DNA of 64,000 bases from positions 248,001 through 312,000 of the forward strand of contig CAVUTF010000007.1 in assembly GCA_963744305.1 (NCBI GenBank), given 5' to 3'. A program made the position numbers and the translations under genes. This document shows, in pieces, positions 18,060 through 28,280 of the stretch. The notes beneath the pieces were generated by a model. The model had not been told where the DNA came from. It saw only the letters and a program-made list of their open reading frames with translations, and did no database searches. Each line of letters opens with the position of its first letter. The stretch's first letter is position 1. The DNA is from FEN-1219 sp963744305. Its GTDB lineage: Bacteria; Pseudomonadota; Gammaproteobacteria; Steroidobacterales; Rariloculaceae.

Positions 18060-18203
18060 CGTCGTCCTTCGCAGCCGTCCCGCTCGCTGCGTTTGGCCTT
18101 TTAGCAGCAGTAGGAATTCCGCAACGTGCTGCAGCGCCGCAAGAGGATTGCGCAGCTCGTGTGCGATGGAGGCGACGAAATCAGCGTTGAGTCGGTCGCT
18201 TCC
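18060..18203 (-). pseudogene. Histidine-kinase dimerisation-domain remnant
   Basis: In one minus-strand frame the segment reads SDRLNADFVASIAHELRNPL and then AALQHVAEFLLLL, the H-box and second helix of a sensor kinase. There is a stop (TAG) a few codons upstream in that frame, and no ATPase domain follows. It is therefore a fragment, about 45 residues, next to a response-regulator gene that reads the other way. Confidence 0.5.
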
Positions 18204-18254
18204 AGCAGCCTACTCGCATGTCTTCGCCGGTCATACATTGGTAACTGCTGGCGC

Positions 18255-18385
18255 TTACCATCGAGGAACTCCGCTACTTTCGCGCGGTCTTCTGCAAAAG
18301 GAGCTCGAGCGCGGCACGAGCTCAACGCACGCGGAAACTCGAGGGGACAAGTGGGATTTGCAAAGCACGATCAACGTTCTTCGTT
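18255..18385 (+). pseudogene. Possible LysR helix-turn-helix remnant
   Basis: Plus-strand reading gives LTIEELRYFRAVF, then SSSAARAQRTRKLEG, then (one base shifted) QVGFAKHDQR. This resembles the LysR N-terminus (ELRYFRAV---GSFSAAA---RKLE--LG--LF-R) with a central deletion. No effector domain follows. The match is short and the call tentative. Confidence 0.3.
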
Positions 18386-18437
18386 CAAGAGACATTCCGA
18401 CTCCGAAACGACGCGCACACGATCAAGGGCGCGAGCC

Positions 18438-19081
18438 ATCAAGATCCTCATCGTGGATGACCATCCGCTGATACGCGATGGCTGACTGCGCGGATCGGCC
18501 AACAACCGGACATGAAAATCTGCGGCGAGGCGGATAGCGTCGACGCCGCGTTGAGCGGTCTCGACCAGGTGAAGCCGGACGTAGTGATCGTCGATTTCCC
18601 CCTCAAGGGCGGTCATGGCCTCGAGCTCATCAAGCACATCCAAGCGCGCGAAACTAAGGCGAAGGTCTTGGTATTGAGCGCCCATAGTGAGGGTCTGTAC
18701 GGCGAGAGAGTTCTTCGCCTCGGGGCTCTCGGTTTCGTCGACATGCACCAACCGCAAACCAGTCTCGTCGGTGCGATCCGCTCGGTGGCCGCGGGCAAAC
18801 GATATATCAGTGAGCAGCTCGCGCAGCGGCTTTTCGAGCATGCAATCAGTGGCCGCAGCGGTGAATCGTTGGGTGTGGAAGGTCTGAGTGATCGAGAGCT
18901 ACAGGTTTTCGAGTGCATCGGCGCTGGCAAAAGCACGCGTGGGATTGCGGAGGAGTTGCGCCTCAGCATCCATACCATCGAGACCTATCGTGAGAACATC
19001 CGAGCCAAGCTCAGCTTGAGGAATGGAAGCGAGCTGGTTCAGCGCGCCGTGCACTGGCGCATCGAGAATCGCCCGTCCTGA
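18438..19081 (+). pseudogene. NarL/FixJ-type response regulator, one frameshift, receiver Lys replaced
   Basis: The receiver begins IKILIVDDHPLIRDG at 18438; no clear start codon is visible just upstream. The frame then meets TGA at 18483. Adding one base in GGCTGACTG restores LTARIGQQPDMKICGEADS. The phosphoacceptor Asp is in VVIVDFPLKGG. At the position of the conserved Lys (family pattern GFVLKDAP) this protein has GFVDMHQP, so the Lys is Met. The C-terminal LuxR HTH (LSDRELQVFECIGAGKSTRG and onward) is intact to TGA 19079-19081. With a kinase remnant adjacent, this may be a decaying two-component pair. Confidence 0.75.
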
Positions 19082-19349
19082 ATACTCGGACCGTCTGAGC
19101 TGCGCGGAGGCGTTTGCGGCGTCATCTCAGACGCATACGTGTCCCGCCCCATTCGACGGCGCGCGAGCTCCAGGTGGTGGATTGCACCAGACACATATGG
19201 TGGATGCCGCGATTGTGGGCGCCGACGCTGATCGTTTACGGTAAATCCCTTCCTCGCTCAAGTGACCTCCCGGCGGCTTACTCGGGTGGGACGCTTTTTC
19301 CGTTGGTCGAGGAAGTGGGGCGAAAGCCACCGCAAACAGGAGGAACAGG

Positions 19350-19754
19350 ATGATCAGTCAAGCTCTGGAGAACTACGCTAGATCGTGGGGTCCATGGATG
19401 AACTCGTACCAACGGGCGGCGGCCGATTTTGCCGGCTTCAGCAATCAGCAAACGGAGTTGGCGATCGAGACGAGCCGGTTTCTGACAGATCGTCTATGCG
19501 CGTACGCACGATACGGCGGGAATGTGGAAGCCCTCGCTCGCAAGCTCGACGACCTGACGAATCGATACACGGCTGCCTATGCCGACCGAGTGAAAGAAAT
19601 GTCCTCGGTCTGGGCGAACATGCTTCGCGAAGACAATAACGTCGATGAAGACAATGACGTCGATGAATTGACCGCCGCCGCACTCCAGGCGCTTGCAGAG
19701 CAGCAGGAGTCTCACGAAGAAGAACAACCTCCTCAGAAGTGGCGCAGTTCGTAG
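19350..19754 (+). CDS. Phasin-like helical protein
   Basis: A 134-residue, almost entirely helical, acidic protein. ATG 19350 is preceded by AGGAGGAACAGG, a strong ribosome site. Features include MISQALENYARSWGPWMNSY, a middle helix with AIETSRFLTDRLCAYARYGG and KLDDLTNRYTAAYADRVKEM, and an acidic Asp/Glu tail with a DNNVDEDNDVDE direct repeat. The pattern resembles phasins or similar granule-surface/coiled-coil proteins but I have no specific motif. No polyhydroxyalkanoate genes are visible nearby. Confidence 0.5.
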   Translation: MISQALENYARSWGPWMNSYQRAAADFAGFSNQQTELAIETSRFLTDRLCAYARYGGNVEALARKLDDLTNRYTAAYADRVKEMSSVWANMLREDNNVDEDNDVDELTAAALQALAEQQESHEEEQPPQKWRSS

Positions 19755-19840
19755 GGGCGACGCGGCGAAACCCACCCACAGCGGCAGCACGTGCAGCGGG
19801 CCGCCGCCTGCTGCGCCTTCAGCAATTCGAAGGAGATGCG

Positions 19841-21511
19841 ATGACCGACCTCGCACGCCGCCCGTGGCTCGATCTCTACCGCGACATTCCGCCCACCATC
19901 GAACCGGAGTAATCAAACGGCGCTCGGCATGTTTCGCCATACGGCGGCGCGCGCACCCGATGCGGTCCTGATGCACTACTTCGAACAGCCGCTCTCGGCC
20001 GGCCAATGCGACGTGATGTCGGACGCGTTGGGGGCGCACCTTCAGCAGCACGGTGTGGCAGCCGGCGATCGGGTCGCGATTTATCTGCAGAATATCCCGC
20101 AAGTCATGATAGCGGTGCTTGCCGCTTGGAAGTGCGGTGCCGTCATCGTGCCGTGCAATCCGATGCTGCGGGAGCGCGAGCTCGTCAAGATTCTTACAGG
20201 TTCCGGCAGTCGCGTTCTGATTTGCGAGGAAGCCCTCTACCGTGAAGTGGCCCGGGCGGCGGTGCCCGCGACGGCGGTGGAGCACGTCATCACGACGTCA
20301 CCGCTCGATTTTTTGGACCGGCAAGCGCCGCTTCCGGCGGTTCTAGCCGGGGCGACCGGAGCGCGCGACACGAGCGCACCGGATCTGCGCGACATCGTGG
20401 AAAGCAATGCGGGCCACGCCCCGGCCACCGTTGAGCTCACCGGCGACGACGTAGCATTCATGGTCTACACGTCGGGCACGACCGGCGATCCGAAGGGCGC
20501 AAAGAACACGCATCGCAATGTCGTGTTCGCAACCTGCGTCTACGAGATTGGATCGGGCTGACCGAGGCTGACACGATCGTTGGACTCGCGCCGCTCTTTC
20601 ATGTGACGGTCTCATCGGTCACGTAACGCTGGCGATGCTGACTGGAAGCCCGCTGGTCCTGTTCTACCGGTTCGATGCAAACAAGCATGCCGCCTAATAG
20701 AGCTTCATCGCGGCACGTTCACGGTCGCCGCCATCACGGCCTTCATCGCGCTGCTCAACAGCGACGCTATGAAGAATCGCGACTTGAGGTCCCTGACCAA
20801 AGTGTATACGGGTGGAGCGCCGACGCCGCCCGGCGTGCTCGGCGAGTGGCAGGAGCGGACGGGCGTGCGCATCCAGCCGATGTACGGCTTGACGGAAGCG
20901 ACGTCGCCGACGCACATGACGCCGCACGGGCGCGCCGCGCCCGTCGATGCGCACTCAGGCGCGATGTCGATCGGAGTGCCGGTGTTCAACACGGACGTCA
21001 AAGTCGTCACCGACACCGGACGCGAAGCGGGGCCTGGTGAGATCGGCGAATTCGTGATTGCAGGACCGCAGATCATCCCGGGCTACTGGCAGAAGCCGAA
21101 CGAGACGGCGAAGGCGTTGGGACCAGACGGCTTGCGCACCGGCGACGTAGGCTTCATGGACGAGCACGGTTGGTTCTATCTCGTCGACCGATCCAAGGAC
21201 ATGATCATCGCGTCGGGCTTCAAGGTATGGCCTCGGGAAGTGGAGGAGGTGTTGTACCAGCATCCGGCAGTGCGCGAGGCGGCAGTCGTCGGCATTCCCG
21301 ACTCCTATCGCGGCGAGACCGTCAAGGCCTCGATCAGCCTCAAGACGGGCCAGAGAGCAACCGCCGATGAGCTCAGGGTTTTCGCGCGCGAGCACTGGCT
21401 GCCTTCAAGTATCCGAGGGTCGTCGAGATTGTGGACGATCTGCCGAAGACCGCGAGCGGCAAGATCATGCGGCGGCTGCTGCAGCCGACGACACGCGCCG
21501 CGGCGCTGGCG
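19841..21511 (+). pseudogene. AMP-binding acyl-CoA synthetase, several frameshifts
   Basis: ATG 19841 follows AAGGAG. MTDLARRPWLDLYRD meets TAA at once; removing one A from GAGTAATCAA gives EYQTALGMFRHTAARAPDAV. The ANL-family ATP motif YTSGTTGDPKGAKNTHRN is near 20464. Further one-base shifts are needed near 20550, 20612 and 20690 before MYGLTEATSPTHMTPHG, TGDVGFMDEHGWFYLVDRSK and GFKVWPREVEEVLYQHPAV. One more near 21405 precedes KYPRVVEIVDDLPKTASGKI with the C-terminal catalytic Lys. Every core motif of a medium/long-chain or aryl-CoA ligase is present. The 3' end is uncertain. Confidence 0.8.
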
Positions 21512-21955
21512 ATGCAGGCCGCCGAAGCCGAGATTCTCGACGCCTCTTATCAGCGACTGCGCGCGGCTGTCGAGGCGTGCGCCGTGCTCGAGGCCGGCAG
21601 CACGTGGCTGCGGCTAAGCCGCGGCTCACTGCCGACGTCCAAATCCGAGGGCTTGCACCGGCGTCTCCACTCGATGCTCGAGCAACTGCACGAGGATGGC
21701 AGCGTCGCGGATCGCGACGCGTTTCTGGCGGCGAAAGGACTATCACGCTGCGGTCGTCGGCATCGCTGAGAAGCGGATCTGTCCGCGGGCTTCGAGCGGC
21801 TCAAGCTCTTTCGGCTCTACCAGTCGGCGCTCAAGAACACGTCGATTGCACTCGAGCAGGTGGTCTACTTCCACGACTGCCTCACGCATGCGCTCGCGGC
21901 AGCGGACTCGGCGAGCGCGCTCCGCGCGATTCTTCGTGGGGCAAGCGTTCGGAGC
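21512..21955 (+). pseudogene. Helical remnant after the acyl-CoA ligase gene
   Basis: From ATG 21512 the frame gives MQAAEAEILDASYQRLRAAV, EACAVLEAGSTWLRLSRG and LHRRLHSMLEQLHEDGSVAD, then breaks near 21740. Other frames continue DYHAAVVGIAE and FERLKLFRLYQSALKN, ALEQVVYFHDCLTHALAAAD. The helix pattern and spacing vaguely match FCD-type ligand domains of GntR regulators, but no HTH is visible. Treat as an unidentified, frameshifted helical protein. Confidence 0.35.
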
Positions 21956-22014
21956 ACCGGTGCGCCGGGCATTCGTCGCCGACAGCGACAACCCGCCCGG
22001 ACGCGATGAGTTCG

Positions 22015-22345
22015 GCCGGGCGGCGTCGTCGAGGATCTCTCGCTCGCCGTCGCGAGGGACAGGACGATCTCACCGGCGACATCGACGCTCTCGTTCAGGC
22101 GCTCGACGCGCGCGCCGCGCTTGAGATCGGCATCGCGAATCGCTCGGTAAAGCGTTGTCGGTCGAAGCCGAACGCGACGACTCGTGGCGCGATTGCGCGC
22201 GTTCATGCCGCTGGTGCGGGAGCACACCGGCGCACGTCGGAGATATATCCGCTCCGACGATGCGTTCCACCGCGTCCTCTTGAGTCTCCTGCGCAATCGA
22301 TGCCTGTTCGAGATTACAAGCTTGAATGGATTTGCCCGAGCTGAT
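22015..22345 (+). pseudogene. GntR-family FCD-domain remnant
   Basis: Three adjacent frames join into an FCD-like domain: DLTGDIDALVQALDARAALE with IGIA, then LGKALSVEAERDDSW, then LRAFMPLVREHTGARRRYIR and DDAFHRVLLSLLRNRCLFEI. The D--FHR-LL----N--LFEI block is the metal/ligand signature of the FCD fold. The DNA-binding part is not recognisable. It may have regulated the acyl-CoA ligase locus upstream. Confidence 0.45.
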
Positions 22346-22360
22346 GCGGCGAGTGCTCGT

Positions 22361-22673
22361 CGTAGCCCCGCCTTCGATCCGAGAGGTCTTCGACATCATA
22401 GGGGGCTTACGAATGCGTTGCACAGCGGCAGCGCCGATGCGACGAGCGCGGGTGTATTACGGAGCATCGAACCGGGTCCGGATCGCGCTCGCGGTATTCT
22501 CGCGAGAAGCGGCGAGCGGCGAGCAGCACGCGCAAACGGTCGCCTAAACAGCGCGCATTGCCATCACCTATCACCTAGAGGGCGTCAAGAAAGGACGATG
22601 GTTCGATTCCGAAATTATGGATGATCCTACGGCCTGGGCGCAGCTGGCACCGAGACGACAGATGGCGTGTGGG
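22361..22673. other. Stretch with no recognisable gene
   Basis: About 310 bp between the regulator remnant and the stop of a minus-strand phosphodiesterase gene. Open frames here give no recognisable protein pattern. No hairpin-plus-T terminator or repeat was seen. Confidence 0.5.
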
Positions 22674-24249
22674 CTACGCGGCGCCTGCAATCTCGGCGAT
22701 CACGCGCCCCGTCGACCCGCGCATCTCGACCCCAACCAACGCCGCGAACGTGGGCGCATAGTCAAGCAGTGAGAAGTCCTCGGGCAACCGACCGCGAGCG
22801 ATCCCAGGCCCCGCAGCGACACAGAAGCCGTCCGGCCGATGCTCGCCCGTGCGGCCGAATGTATTCGTGCCTTCCACGACGCCGATCCGCGGCGAATGCG
22901 CGCGGATAGTTGCACTGCGGCCGTCGCCGACCGTGCTGCTGCCGGTCGCGACGGCATCGCTCCAAACGACGAGAAGATCGGGCAGCGCATCGAGCGCCGC
23001 ACCTTCGACCACGTCTCTCGTCCTGACGACCTCGCGAACCAGCCGCCCACCCGTGCGCTCGTCCGTGATTGCAAGGAGCTCTCGTCGCAGGTCGGCGCAG
23101 AATTCGTCGGCCGCGCTGCCAGGTTCGAGCACACCATGGGGCTCGCGACCGCGCAGGTTCAGTCGGATCCCGCCTTCGACGAGCCCGTTGTAGACCGGGA
23201 AGCGGCGAGCTTCGCGGCGCGTCGATCTGGGCCGGCACCGCGCTTGGCGCTTGTCTGTGCCGTGACATGGCGCGATCGCGTAACGGTGCGAGCCGCCGGC
23301 GAATGCCGGGCGGCAACCGCCGCCACAGCGCGGCGACGAGGCGTTAGTGATTGACCCCACGTCGTCGCCTCGCCGGCCTCACCGTCTTCGCTGTCGACAC
23401 GCCTAGCTTCAACAAGATCTGCGGAAGCAAGAGTTGCGACGACCACACGACATCCCGTGCGCCGAGAAAACGGCAATGTCACGTCGTCTCCCGCGCCGCC
23501 GGTGATGCCGCCAATCGCGGCGTCGATAGCGCGGTAGACACGCTCGAGCGGATTGCCGGCGACCGCTATCATCGCGTGGTCGTGCGCCGGGTGGCCAACG
23601 TCGTGCAAATGCCGCATTGATGGCCGACGCAGTGCGATTCTGTGAACACTTGAATCGCGAAATCCCAGCGCTCGCGCGCGATGAGATCCCGAGTGAGCTG
23701 TGCCTTGCGCTCGACGCCCGCGATCAACCGTGAGCGAAGGCGTCGTAGTCGGCGGCGACTCGATTGGCAGCGTCGCAGCTTTCGGGCCTAGCGGATGCGG
23801 CTCCGTACTTAGCGCTGATCTCGCGTTGCAGCGCTCGCGTAGAGCAGCCGAAGCCGAAAACCGCATCATGCGATCCCCATTCCACAGTCTGTATACCGTT
23901 CAGTGTGTCGAGACTGCCAGACAGCGGATACGTCGAGGATCGCGACGCGCCGGCCCGCGCCGCTCAACACGTCCCAAAACGGCGTCGCGCGCACCAGTCC
24001 CTCGTCCGCGAGCTCGTAGCTCTAGTAGGTGCCTGGCTTGATCTGCACGAGGCTATGATGACCGTGCACTGCGGGCGACGTGCCCGTATACAGCGATGGC
24101 CAAGTGGAGCCTACGAAGAAGTGCTCGAGCCCGCGGCTCGTGCCCGAGACGCCGTCGTCGATGAGGCGCGCGAGGTTCGGCAGCTTGCCGTCCGCTGCCC
24201 AGCGTTGCAAGAGTTCCGGACTGGCGCCGTCGAATGCGAGCGCTAGGAC
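22674..24249 (-). pseudogene. Alkaline-phosphatase-superfamily phosphodiesterase, several frameshifts
   Basis: The N-terminal frame reads VLALAFDGASPELLQRWAAD, LPNLARLIDDGVSGTSRGLE and STWPSLYTGTSPAVHGHHSL. The first strand ends in an acidic residue (AFDG) and Thr in the STWPSL--GTSPAVHG block is the expected nucleophile region of type I phosphodiesterase/nucleotide pyrophosphatase enzymes. Other frames supply KAQLTRDLIARERWDFAIQV, LHDVGHPAHDHAMIAVAGN and, at the 3' end, DALPDLLVVWSDAV and LLDYAPTFAALVGVEM. At least three or four one-base shifts are needed. The start is uncertain; the coding region overlaps the end of the upstream glycosyltransferase gene by a few bases. Confidence 0.7.
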
Positions 24250-25183
24250 GCGGCCGCGATGCCGCGCGCTTCGCGCCGAGCCCGAGCAGCAGCTTGCGAG
24301 TGAACGGCAGGTACCGCCAGCCGCGCACGGTGTTCAGGCTGCGCAGATGCCACGTGATCGCCGATCCGACGCGGCCGTGGCGGAGATGCAAGACTGCCGC
24401 CTCGTGGCACGCCGCCGTCAAGCGCGTTTCGAAAACGCGGCGCAAGCTCGGCGGCAAGTCGAGCGTGAGCACCTTTTCGATCGCGGCCGGCAAACCGAGC
24501 CGGCAGCCGTCGGACGCCCAAACGCTGAACGGCGAATCGGTATGCCGAACGAAAGTGGGCTCTGAAAATGAAGGCGAGCTTGCAAGATTGCGCGAGGCGT
24601 ACCGCGAGATAGGTCCATTCGAGATATTGCGGCACGCCGTCGAACAGCTCCCGTGGCACGGCCGACGTGCGGAACAATGCTCCACCCGCGGCGTACACCA
24701 TGTCGCGGCGTCGAGCGCGGAGAGCGAGTAAGCGGCCGTGCGCGCGGTATCCGTGATCGCAGGCAGATCTCCTTCAGGGCCACCGCGGATGATGCCGTTC
24801 GAGACGACCGCGCTGATCGTAGGATCGCTCGCCAGCACGCGTATTCGCGTCGCGAGGGCGTTCGGCAACAGCACGTCGTCGTCGTCGAGCTCAGCGAACC
24901 ACGGCGAGCGCACGAGCGCTCGGCCGGCCCGCAGCGCGGCCGGCAAGTTCGCGGTCGCCAAGGACGCAAACTCGATGTCGGTGCGACGGGAGAGTTCGTG
25001 CACGAGCTCTCGATCGGCCGCAGTGCCGTTCACGACGACGAGCGGCAACGCATTCACGTCCTCCTGCTGGAGCACGCTGTCGATTGCGCGGTGCAGGTGA
25101 TCGGTGCGCTCTACCAACGCAACGGTGGGTATGATGACGGTGATCGTCCGTTCCGAAGGCTCGGTATATCCTCGCGTCACCAC
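24243..25183 (-). pseudogene. Family 2 glycosyltransferase, two frameshifts
   Basis: GTG 25183 (or 25180) follows GAGGGGCC. The GT-A domain is clear: TVIIPTVALVERTDHLHRAI, then AELDDDDVLLPNAL with the DDD metal site near residue 105. Near 24710 the frame shifts (joining SALDA to RRDMVYAAGGALFRTSAVPR) and near 24560 it shifts back to EPTFVRHTDSPFSVWASDG. The C-terminal helices continue KVLTLDLPPSLRRVFETRL before a last frame ends at TAG 24245-24243. The joined protein is about 310 residues. It lies head-to-head with the GMC gene 32 bp away and upstream of the phosphodiesterase gene. Confidence 0.75.
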
Positions 25184-25215
25184 GGCCCCTCGCACCTCGC
25201 GAAGCTCGAAACCGC

Positions 25216-26762
25216 ATGATACTCGACGCGCTGCATCTACCGAGCCACGACGAGGAGATCGAAACCGACTTATGTATCGTCGGCTCCGGCCCCGCCGCGC
25301 TCGCTGTCGCTCTGGAGGCGTCGGCGGTCGGTTCTCAGTTGGTACTGCTCGAAAGCGGCGGACTCGAGTGCGAGCCCGGTTGCCAGGAAGCGAACGCGGG
25401 CGAGGTCGTCGGAAGTGCGTACTCCGACTTACGGGATGTGCGTCGCCGTCAGATCGGCGGCACAGTGAACACCTGGAACACCGACGTCGACGGCGCAGCC
25501 GGAGCCAAGTATGCGCCGCTCGATCCGATCGACTTCGAGCGGCGGGAATGGGTCCCTCATAGCGGATGGCCGTTCGGCGCAGCCGACCTCGGCCCGTGGT
25601 ATGCCAAAGCCCAGAAGACGTGTGGCCTCGGCGCGTTCGCATACGATGCTGCCGCGTGGGTGAGCGACGGCGCGCGCCCTTTCGCTCTCGATGATGCAAT
25701 CGTCGCCACGAGCGTGTATCAGTTCGGGTTCGCCGCGGGGTTGCTGGATGGGCCGATCGCGCATCTGCGAACGAGCGATCGAGTGCGCACGATTTGTCAT
25801 GCAACCGTCGTCGACCTCGTGACGGATCGGCACGCGGGGCATGTGGAGGCCGTAGTCGCTACCATCCCGAGAAAGGCCGCACGGCTACGAGTGCGCGCCA
25901 AACGGTTCGTGCTCGCTGCGGGCGCGATCGAGAATGCTCGTTTGCTGCTCGCGTCGAACGCAGTGCGCAGCGAAGGTTTGGGCAATGCGCACGATCTCGT
26001 CGGCCGATTCTTCATGGAGCATCCGCGCGATTACGCGCTCACGCTGAGGCCGGCACGCCCCAACTTTCTCGAGGACGCGGGGTTTTACAATCACCATGTC
26101 GCCCCGGACGGCACGTTGGTCATCGGGCCGACTCGCGATCGCCGCGGCCGAGTTGCGCGCTCGGGGCGCGCTGCAAGCGTCGGCGACGTTGCTGCCGGCC
26201 GTCGGCGCGCCGGGCCTGTGGACGCGTATTCGGCGTCGCGTCGTCGGCAACGAAGGCCCGCGCGCCAAGAACTATCCGCAAGGGGCTGCAGGTTGGTCGC
26301 GTGGCGGTGGCGCGTCGGTGAATCGAGGGCGAATTCGGCTTCTCTTGAATCTCGAGCAGTCGCCGAGTCCGGAAAATCGCGTCGTCCTCGACGCGCGCCG
26401 CGATGGCTTTGGCACACCGCGCGTGCAAGTCCATTGGCGTTGGACCGACAACGAGCAGCGCGCACTGCAGGCCACGCGCCAGCGCTTTGCGCGCGCTCTC
26501 GAATCGGCGGGCTATGGGGCATTGAGGAGATCAAGGACGAGCAGCGCCGGACCCGAACGCGCACCATCACGCGGGGACCACGCGCATGCACGAAGATGCG
26601 CGGTTTGGCGTCGTCGACCCGGATTCGCGCGTGCACGGCATCGACAACCTGTATGTCGCGGGCGGGTCCGTGTTTCCGACGGCCGGATTCGCGAACCCGA
26701 CGCTCACGATCGTTGCACTCGCCTTGCGCCTCGGCGAGCATCTGAGAAAAACTGAGTCTTAG
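25216..26762 (+). pseudogene. GMC-family FAD oxidoreductase, two frameshifts
   Basis: ATG 25216 starts a flavoprotein with the ADP-binding fold DLCIVGSGPAALAVALEASA (residues about 18-37) and RRQIGGTVNTWN. FVLAAGAIENARLLLASN and a long intact stretch follow. The frame shifts near 26120 and again near 26545. The last frame gives HHHAGTTRMHED, the catalytic-His region of GMC_oxred_C, then GIDNLYVAGGSVFPTAGFAN and PTLTIVALALRLGEHL to TAG 26760-26762. The joined length of about 515 residues fits choline-dehydrogenase-like or sugar/alcohol oxidoreductases. No signal peptide. Substrate is unknown. Confidence 0.8.
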
Positions 26763-26785
26763 CGCAAATCGGTGAATGACCCCCC

Positions 26786-28267
26786 TCAGCGGACGATGAA
26801 CGGATTCGGGACGTCGGCGCCGCTCGTCTCGATCCAGACGCTCTTCTCTTGGACGAATTCGCGGATGGCGAGGAGTCCGCTCTCGCGGCCGAAGCCGGAG
26901 CGCTTGTAGCCGCCGAACGGCGACAACGGGCTCGACACGCGATACGTGTTGATCCAGACGGTTCCCGATTCGAGCTGCCGCGCCACGTTGAGGCAGCGGC
27001 CGATATCCGCCGTCCACACGCCGGCGGCCAAGCCGTAGATCGAGCCGTTCGCGATCTCGAGCGCTTCCTCGTCCGTCTTGAACTTAATGACCGACAGCAC
27101 GGGTCCAAACACTTCTTCCTGCGCGATGCGCATGTCGGGCGTGACCGCCGTGAACACGGTTGGCTCGACGAACCAGCCGTCGCCGCATTCGGGCCGGGCC
27201 GCGGGATAGCCGCCGAGCATCACCCTCGCGCCTTGCTGCTTCGCGATCTCGATGTAGCTCAAGACCTTCGCATACTGCGGTTTCGTCGTGATTGGACCCA
27301 CCTGAGTCGTTTCGAGCAGCGGATCCCCCATGCGCGCAGTGCGCGCGAGCTTGAGAAACCGCTCGACGAATTCGTCGTGGATCGAGCGATGCACGAGCGC
27401 GCGCGAGCCTGCGACGCACGTCTGGCCGGTCGCCGCGAAGATGCCCGACACGACGCCCTTGACGGCATTGTCGAGATTCGCGTCCGCGAACACTATCTGC
27501 GCCGATTTGCCGCCGAGCTCCATCGTGACGGGCTTGAGGCCGCGCGCGGCGGTTTGATAGACCTGCGCGCCCGTGGCATCGCCTCCGGTGAACGCCACTT
27601 TGGCGACGTCGGGATGACCCACGAGAGCGTCGCCGATCTCGTTGCCGAACCCCGTGACGATGTTGACGACGCCGGGCGGCAATCCGGCCTCGGCAAAGAT
27701 CGGCGCCATCTCGAGCGCGGATACGGAGGAGTGCTCGGACGGTTTCCAGACGAATGTGTTGCCGGCCGCGAGAGCTGGCGCCATCTTCCAGGCAGCGAGC
27801 ATCAGCGGCGAATTCCACGGCACGATCGCTGCGACGACGCCGAGCGGCTCCTCGAGCGTGAAGTTGAACATCCCGGGCCGATCGATCGGTATCACGCGGC
27901 CCTCGAGCTTGTCGGCGAGTCCCGCGAAATAGCGGAACCACTCCGGCAAGTAGCGCAGCTGCGCGCGCATCTCCAAGATCAGCTTGCCGTTGTCGGTGGT
28001 CTCGATCGCAGCAAGCTCGTCGGCCCGCGCGGCGATCTTGTCGGCGAGATTGAAGAGCAGCTTGCCACGGGCGGTGGGAGTGAGGCCGCGCCATTCATGG
28101 CTCTTACCGGCCGCGCGTGCGGCGGCTACAGCTCGATTCACATCCTCCGCTGTAGCACGCGGGACGAGCGCCCAAGGCTTCGCCGTGTACGGGTTGAACG
28201 ACTCGAACCATTCACCGGATACGGCGTCGACTCGCGCCCCGCCGATCAGCATTTGATGCTTACGCAA
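26786..28267 (-). CDS. NAD(P)-dependent aldehyde dehydrogenase
   Basis: A 493-residue ALDH-superfamily enzyme, intact. Lys175 in VWKPSE binds cofactor. ELGGKS contains Glu250 (general base). The catalytic nucleophile is Cys284 in GQTCVAGSR. The C-terminal dimerisation region has PFGGYKRSGFGRESGLLAIR. The ATG is 13 bp after the stop of the carboxymuconolactone-decarboxylase-like gene, so the two are probably one operon. Specific aldehyde is unknown. Confidence 0.93.
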   Translation of the reverse strand: MRKHQMLIGGARVDAVSGEWFESFNPYTAKPWALVPRATAEDVNRAVAAARAAGKSHEWRGLTPTARGKLLFNLADKIAARADELAAIETTDNGKLILEMRAQLRYLPEWFRYFAGLADKLEGRVIPIDRPGMFNFTLEEPLGVVAAIVPWNSPLMLAAWKMAPALAAGNTFVWKPSEHSSVSALEMAPIFAEAGLPPGVVNIVTGFGNEIGDALVGHPDVAKVAFTGGDATGAQVYQTAARGLKPVTMELGGKSAQIVFADANLDNAVKGVVSGIFAATGQTCVAGSRALVHRSIHDEFVERFLKLARTARMGDPLLETTQVGPITTKPQYAKVLSYIEIAKQQGARVMLGGYPAARPECGDGWFVEPTVFTAVTPDMRIAQEEVFGPVLSVIKFKTDEEALEIANGSIYGLAAGVWTADIGRCLNVARQLESGTVWINTYRVSSPLSPFGGYKRSGFGRESGLLAIREFVQEKSVWIETSGADVPNPFIVR

Positions 28268-28280
28268 ACCTTGCTCCCGT

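Noticed and set aside
22592..22625. A GGTTCGATTCC stretch that looks like a tRNA T-loop
   Set aside because: The flanks do not pair into a T-stem and no acceptor, D or anticodon arm can be drawn around it.
24053..25804. A 583-codon open frame on the minus strand as one large protein
   Set aside because: Only its middle is protein-like (the GT2 domain from 25183). The upstream part is antisense to the GMC gene and the downstream part is a shifted frame of the phosphodiesterase.
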